Shown here: in pieces, positions 59,901 through 64,000 of the stretch | Layout of the letters: each line of letters begins with the position of its first letter | How positions within the stretch are numbered: position 1 is the first letter of the stretch | From: Dicaeum eximium | Lineage: Eukaryota > Chordata > Aves > Passeriformes > Dicaeidae | Direction of reading: 5' to 3' | Length of the DNA: 64,000 nt | NCBI GenBank assembly: GCA_013396995.1 | Contig: VWZP01005658.1 | Coordinates: 62,001-126,000 of the forward strand | Notes under the pieces: model-generated | The model's database searches: none | The model's input: the letters and a program-made list of their open reading frames with translations, nothing else | Told to the model about the DNA's origin: nothing | Program-made: the position numbers and the translations under genes

Positions 59901-62900
59901 AAATAAAATAATCATGTGAATAAGAGTGTGCTTGGCTGTGCAGGAGTTGTCTACAATGCTACTTTCCTGCTCTGTTTCCACAAAACCTGACTCAGAATGA
60001 AAAGCATGACCTTACTTCTCAAGAGCTGCTTTTCCACTTGTACAGCTACTAGAAATCAAAGATAAGATCCAGTGAGCATATGTACAAGGTCAAGAATCTA
60101 TTACAGACTGTAACACAATCACTCTGTTTTATGAATGGACTCACTCAAACTATCTTAAGAAAAATCTGTCCCAGTCTATCACAAAATGTTTTCACCACAT
60201 ACAGAGACATTGACACTGCACAAGTCGTGGTGATGAAAATTTAAAAGCACCTGCAGGACTACCTGCCCTACAGATCAAAGCCTAAGAGTTCAGAATACCT
60301 GCTTGAAATTCTGAAAAATGAGGTCACTTGTGCTGTGTGTACAAGTCCAGAACAATTAAAAGGAAAATTTTGAGAAATTTTACTATCTTTTACAGAAAAA
60401 AGCCTAATTTTATGTTACATACTACTATTACAATTATTCATGTAGAATATAAAAAATTCTTCATCAGTTTTACAGCTACTCTCATAGAGTTTCTACCTAC
60501 CACAACCAGGGAAAAATACTAATTCCTGTTTAATAATGCATTACTATACAACTCGAGTGAAGGGATGCAGAAACCTAATGAAGCCACTTGAAAAAGCTCA
60601 GACTGAATTAGCCAGTATAAAAATCCTAACAGATCACTTCAGCTTTAGCCTTGTAGCTCTGTGCAAAATCAAGCACATTGCAAATACAGCAAGATTGATA
60701 AATGGCCCTGCTCCTCCCTGAGCCACGCAGAGGCACTGGCTCAAAACTCTACACCAACACAAATGATGATTGCTCAGAACTTAAGACCAGTTAACAAGGA
60801 AAACCAAGAAAATTTGTAACTGAAACCTGATCATCTACAGAACTGAGGAATGCTAACGAGATTAGCTGAGGCAAAAACTAAATGATAATATGCACTGTGT
60901 GTTAGGAAAAAACCAACCAAATAAAAACTCACCTATAACTAACTACTCAGACTGCCCTGGAATTAGTACTCTCACCTCTTAAAAATTCTAAATGAATTAT
61001 TAAGACATTCAGTTTGCTCACAGCATTTCATTACAGAAAAAAAAATTGTGTAAACTGGAAGGATTTCATAAGCTTAGCTGTCCAGTAAATAGCAAGTATT
61101 TCCATGTTTTTCTTAATTTGCACAAATCCCCTTTCCTTTGAATAAGAAACAGTGTTTTGGCCTGTTTTATTCCTAGTTTTTAAGCCTACCAAAATTTCAT
61201 TGATGTGAACTTATGACCATGAACACTACACAGGTTTAGCTAAGATGCTCCCATAAATATGTCTGAGCATATAAAGTAATCAAGATTCACAAGCCAAGCA
61301 TGCAAAACGTGGAGTTAAGCAGGTGATCTTGCAGCACACGGTATGTTCACAGTATTTTATTCAGAGCTGAAAAAGCCTGCAGTAAACCACTCCCCAGTTC
61401 CACTCTTTTCCCACCTTCCATGCCTCTCCATGCTCTCCCCAACACCTCAGGCAGGCTCTGAGGGTATAAGCCAAAGCAGATCCTCACGTAGCTCTTACAT
61501 AACCTGAATGCTTCAAAATTGCACCACACTTCAGTGTTTTTCTAGGGGCTATCTGCTCTAAGATGCTCAAGATGGACCAAATTTACACCAACTTTTGGAA
61601 TTGACAGATCTACACGTTGTAGGTTGAAGCATAAATTTAACAAACCTCATCTCAGCTTGCATCATCAATTCCCCAAGACTCAAAACAAACCACAGAAGCA
61701 GTTGGTGCTCCCTGAAAAAAAAAAAGCCTTCTGCCTACACAAAGCCTAGAACAGTGGCTGTTAGATTGAGGAGAAAAGAGGGCTGACAATGAAAATATGA
61801 GTCTTAATACTTTCTCATGGAAGAGCTGCAGTTATTTACTTCTAAGTTTATGTAACTTTCTTCAAGGAAAAAGTAACATTAATCGATAAACAGTTGAAGG
61901 AAATGAAAGGTTGTCCGTCCTTCTGCACAAGACTGAAGGAAATGAGAATTTTCTTGGGCACAAGTATTCAAATAAAACTAGTCAGAAGCTCACACAATTT
62001 TTAAAGACTTGTTCCATTGCAAGTGCACGTGTAGAATCTCTCTAAATGCTGTGCAGAATTCATAATGTAACTGTGTAACACTGATCCACCAAAATAGTTC
62101 TGAGAACTGGCAAAACACTACTTTGTAGCACTGATCTAGAGAAGAAAGACATCTCTGCAGGAAAGGAAAATTATTGAAAGCATCTAAAAAAACCCCTCCA
62201 ACTGTAATGATCAAACCCAATAACCTACACTGGGTCATGCTGGCTTTCAGAAAGATCTGTCCAACCGATTTTATGGCGACACCTGCATTGAGAGAAGAAT
62301 GAGCTCTTGCAAAAAAGTTCATTCAACACAGCTTAATGCTGCTTGTTTAAATTTTGAAAATTAATTCCTCAAATACTTTCTGAATTCCCACATTCTGATT
62401 ATTTCTGTAAGAAATGTCAATTGTTTTTACTATGTACAACCTTTCCATCAAAACACATTTAAGGCTACAGTTTTCCACTAGCTAACCAGTCACAGCAAAA
62501 CAGCTCAAATACACTTGCAGAAAAAATAATTTATACATTCTAGACCTCCCTTACAGAAACCGCATCTCTCCAAAAATTTCAAGTGCAAACCTACCATTTT
62601 TGGCACCATTATTCACAGATCAACTAAAACATCTTAAAATCAGATTCACTGCAAACTTGTTTAAGAGCTTTGAAAGTATCCCTGTAGCCAGCAGTAACAG
62701 GCTTACTGAGAGTTAAGGAGTGAGAGCCAATTTGAGACCCTGAGAGCACCTTTAAACCTGGAAGAAAACAACCCCCAGCACTTCTTCAAAACAGGTTCAA
62801 TTCACATTCTGTAGTTGTATCAAACCTGCATTTTCATATAATGCACAAGTATTCAGTAGGCCACTGCACTCTTCTAAATAATTAAAAAACCTCAACTTAC

Positions 62901-64000
62901 TAGCTGCATTCAACATACATCTTGGGCAATTATATGACATTTCGAAATGCTGTTATGCTTAGCATCCATATTCGTATCTGTTGCAGTGTGTATGAATTTG
63001 AAACAACAAAGTTTGAAGAGTGCTTAAGAAAAAGGAACTCTCTGTCTCTCCAAAGTCCTCTTCCACTGTTTCATCTCTGGCTTGAACATCACCCTGAATG
63101 CTCTCTGGATAGACCTTAGATAAATATGGAACAGCTATATTTTATGGAGGTGTTAGAAGTACCAGAAGTGGATACCGAAAGTAGCACACTGGAAGTCTTC
63201 TGTGGTGGTACATAAGGATAACTGCACAAGCTTAACCTCCTGAGTTTGCTTTCCTGAATATACAACAAACTCTCTGAGAAATTTATTTCTGTTATTCTTC
63301 CCAGGTTTGAAATATGCTCAAGTCTGAAGTCTCAGAGAATGCATCCTCATCTGGACTACTTCTGATGCAAAGATTATCACCGTCTTTGAGTCACGATGAA
63401 CAAGAGAAAGTTCTTTTCAGTAAGATAGTTTATAAATTAGGAAAAGAAAAAGTGGTTAAACATACAGAAAACTGTTTTTCTCAGTTACTTTTGATTACTG
63501 TACAACCCACTTCAGCAGTACCCCATGCCATTGCCCTTGGGGTAAGAAAAAGCACATCACAGCACACACCAGGAGCTAGCAAATCTTAATGGATTCTTGG
63601 GATGACAGATAATCTGGCACCAATTACAAGAATAATAAAAAAGAAATCTAGAATAAAACTAATTCCTAAGCATTAAGATCTCCAGGTAGAAGACTGGTGC
63701 TTTTCCAATGTTTTGGTCCACTTTTACTAAATTTTTCATAAGGGAGAAAAGGTGAATTTAGGTAATGTTTGGCAAATTACTTTTTCACCTTTCCTTTAGC
63801 TATTATAAAACATAGTAATAGAAGTATGAAATACACTATAAGAATGTAAAATATTAAAAAAACCCCAGTACCTACAGAGAGGAAGTTATGCTAATATTGC
63901 TATGCTCCAGGAACACCACCATTCCAATTTGGCTACTTCTAGCCTAATGTAATAGCAAATAGCCACCTCCATGTAATAAGCAAACTAATCTAAACCAGCA

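Overview
The window looks like vertebrate nuclear DNA, and most likely a bird. Multi-exon genes have GT-AG introns, the background is AT-rich and CpG-poor, and there are several 5'-truncated pieces of CR1, the dominant LINE of bird genomes. I cannot name the species. No operon, phage, CRISPR or RNA gene was seen.

Two protein genes are present, both on the minus strand. At the left is FAM124B, with two coding exons (3745-3017 and 1487-960) that predict a 418-residue protein. The middle and right are dominated by CUL3, the cullin-3 scaffold of BTB-type ubiquitin ligases. Fifteen coding exons run from 48084 down to the stop at 13742. All junctions stay in frame, and the exons sum to 2241 nt, i.e. 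746 residues plus stop. That is exactly human CUL3 (768 aa) minus the 22 residues normally supplied by exon 1. Exon 1 and the promoter were not found and probably lie right of base 64000. The order FAM124B then CUL3 on one strand is the same as on human chromosome 2q36.

Layout: 1-959 is the FAM124B 3' flank. 960-3756 is FAM124B. 3757-about 12.7 kb is intergenic and may include distal CUL3 3' UTR; it holds one CR1 copy at 8.4-8.8 kb. About 12.7-13.74 kb is CUL3 3' UTR. 13742-48084 is CUL3 exons 16 to 2. 48085-64000 is CUL3 intron 1.

The two genes are neighbours, and I see nothing in the sequence that ties their functions together. CUL3 binds BTB adaptors through exons 2-4 and RBX1 through its C-terminal half, and it is activated by NEDD8 on the lysine in exon 15. 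FAM124B has no known catalytic function.

I found no undescribed gene system. The non-coding signals most worth a second look are a roughly 110-bp island of very high GC with a CTCF-like site in intron 10, a 109-bp polypurine tract in intron 2, and a cluster of heat-shock-element units in intron 1.
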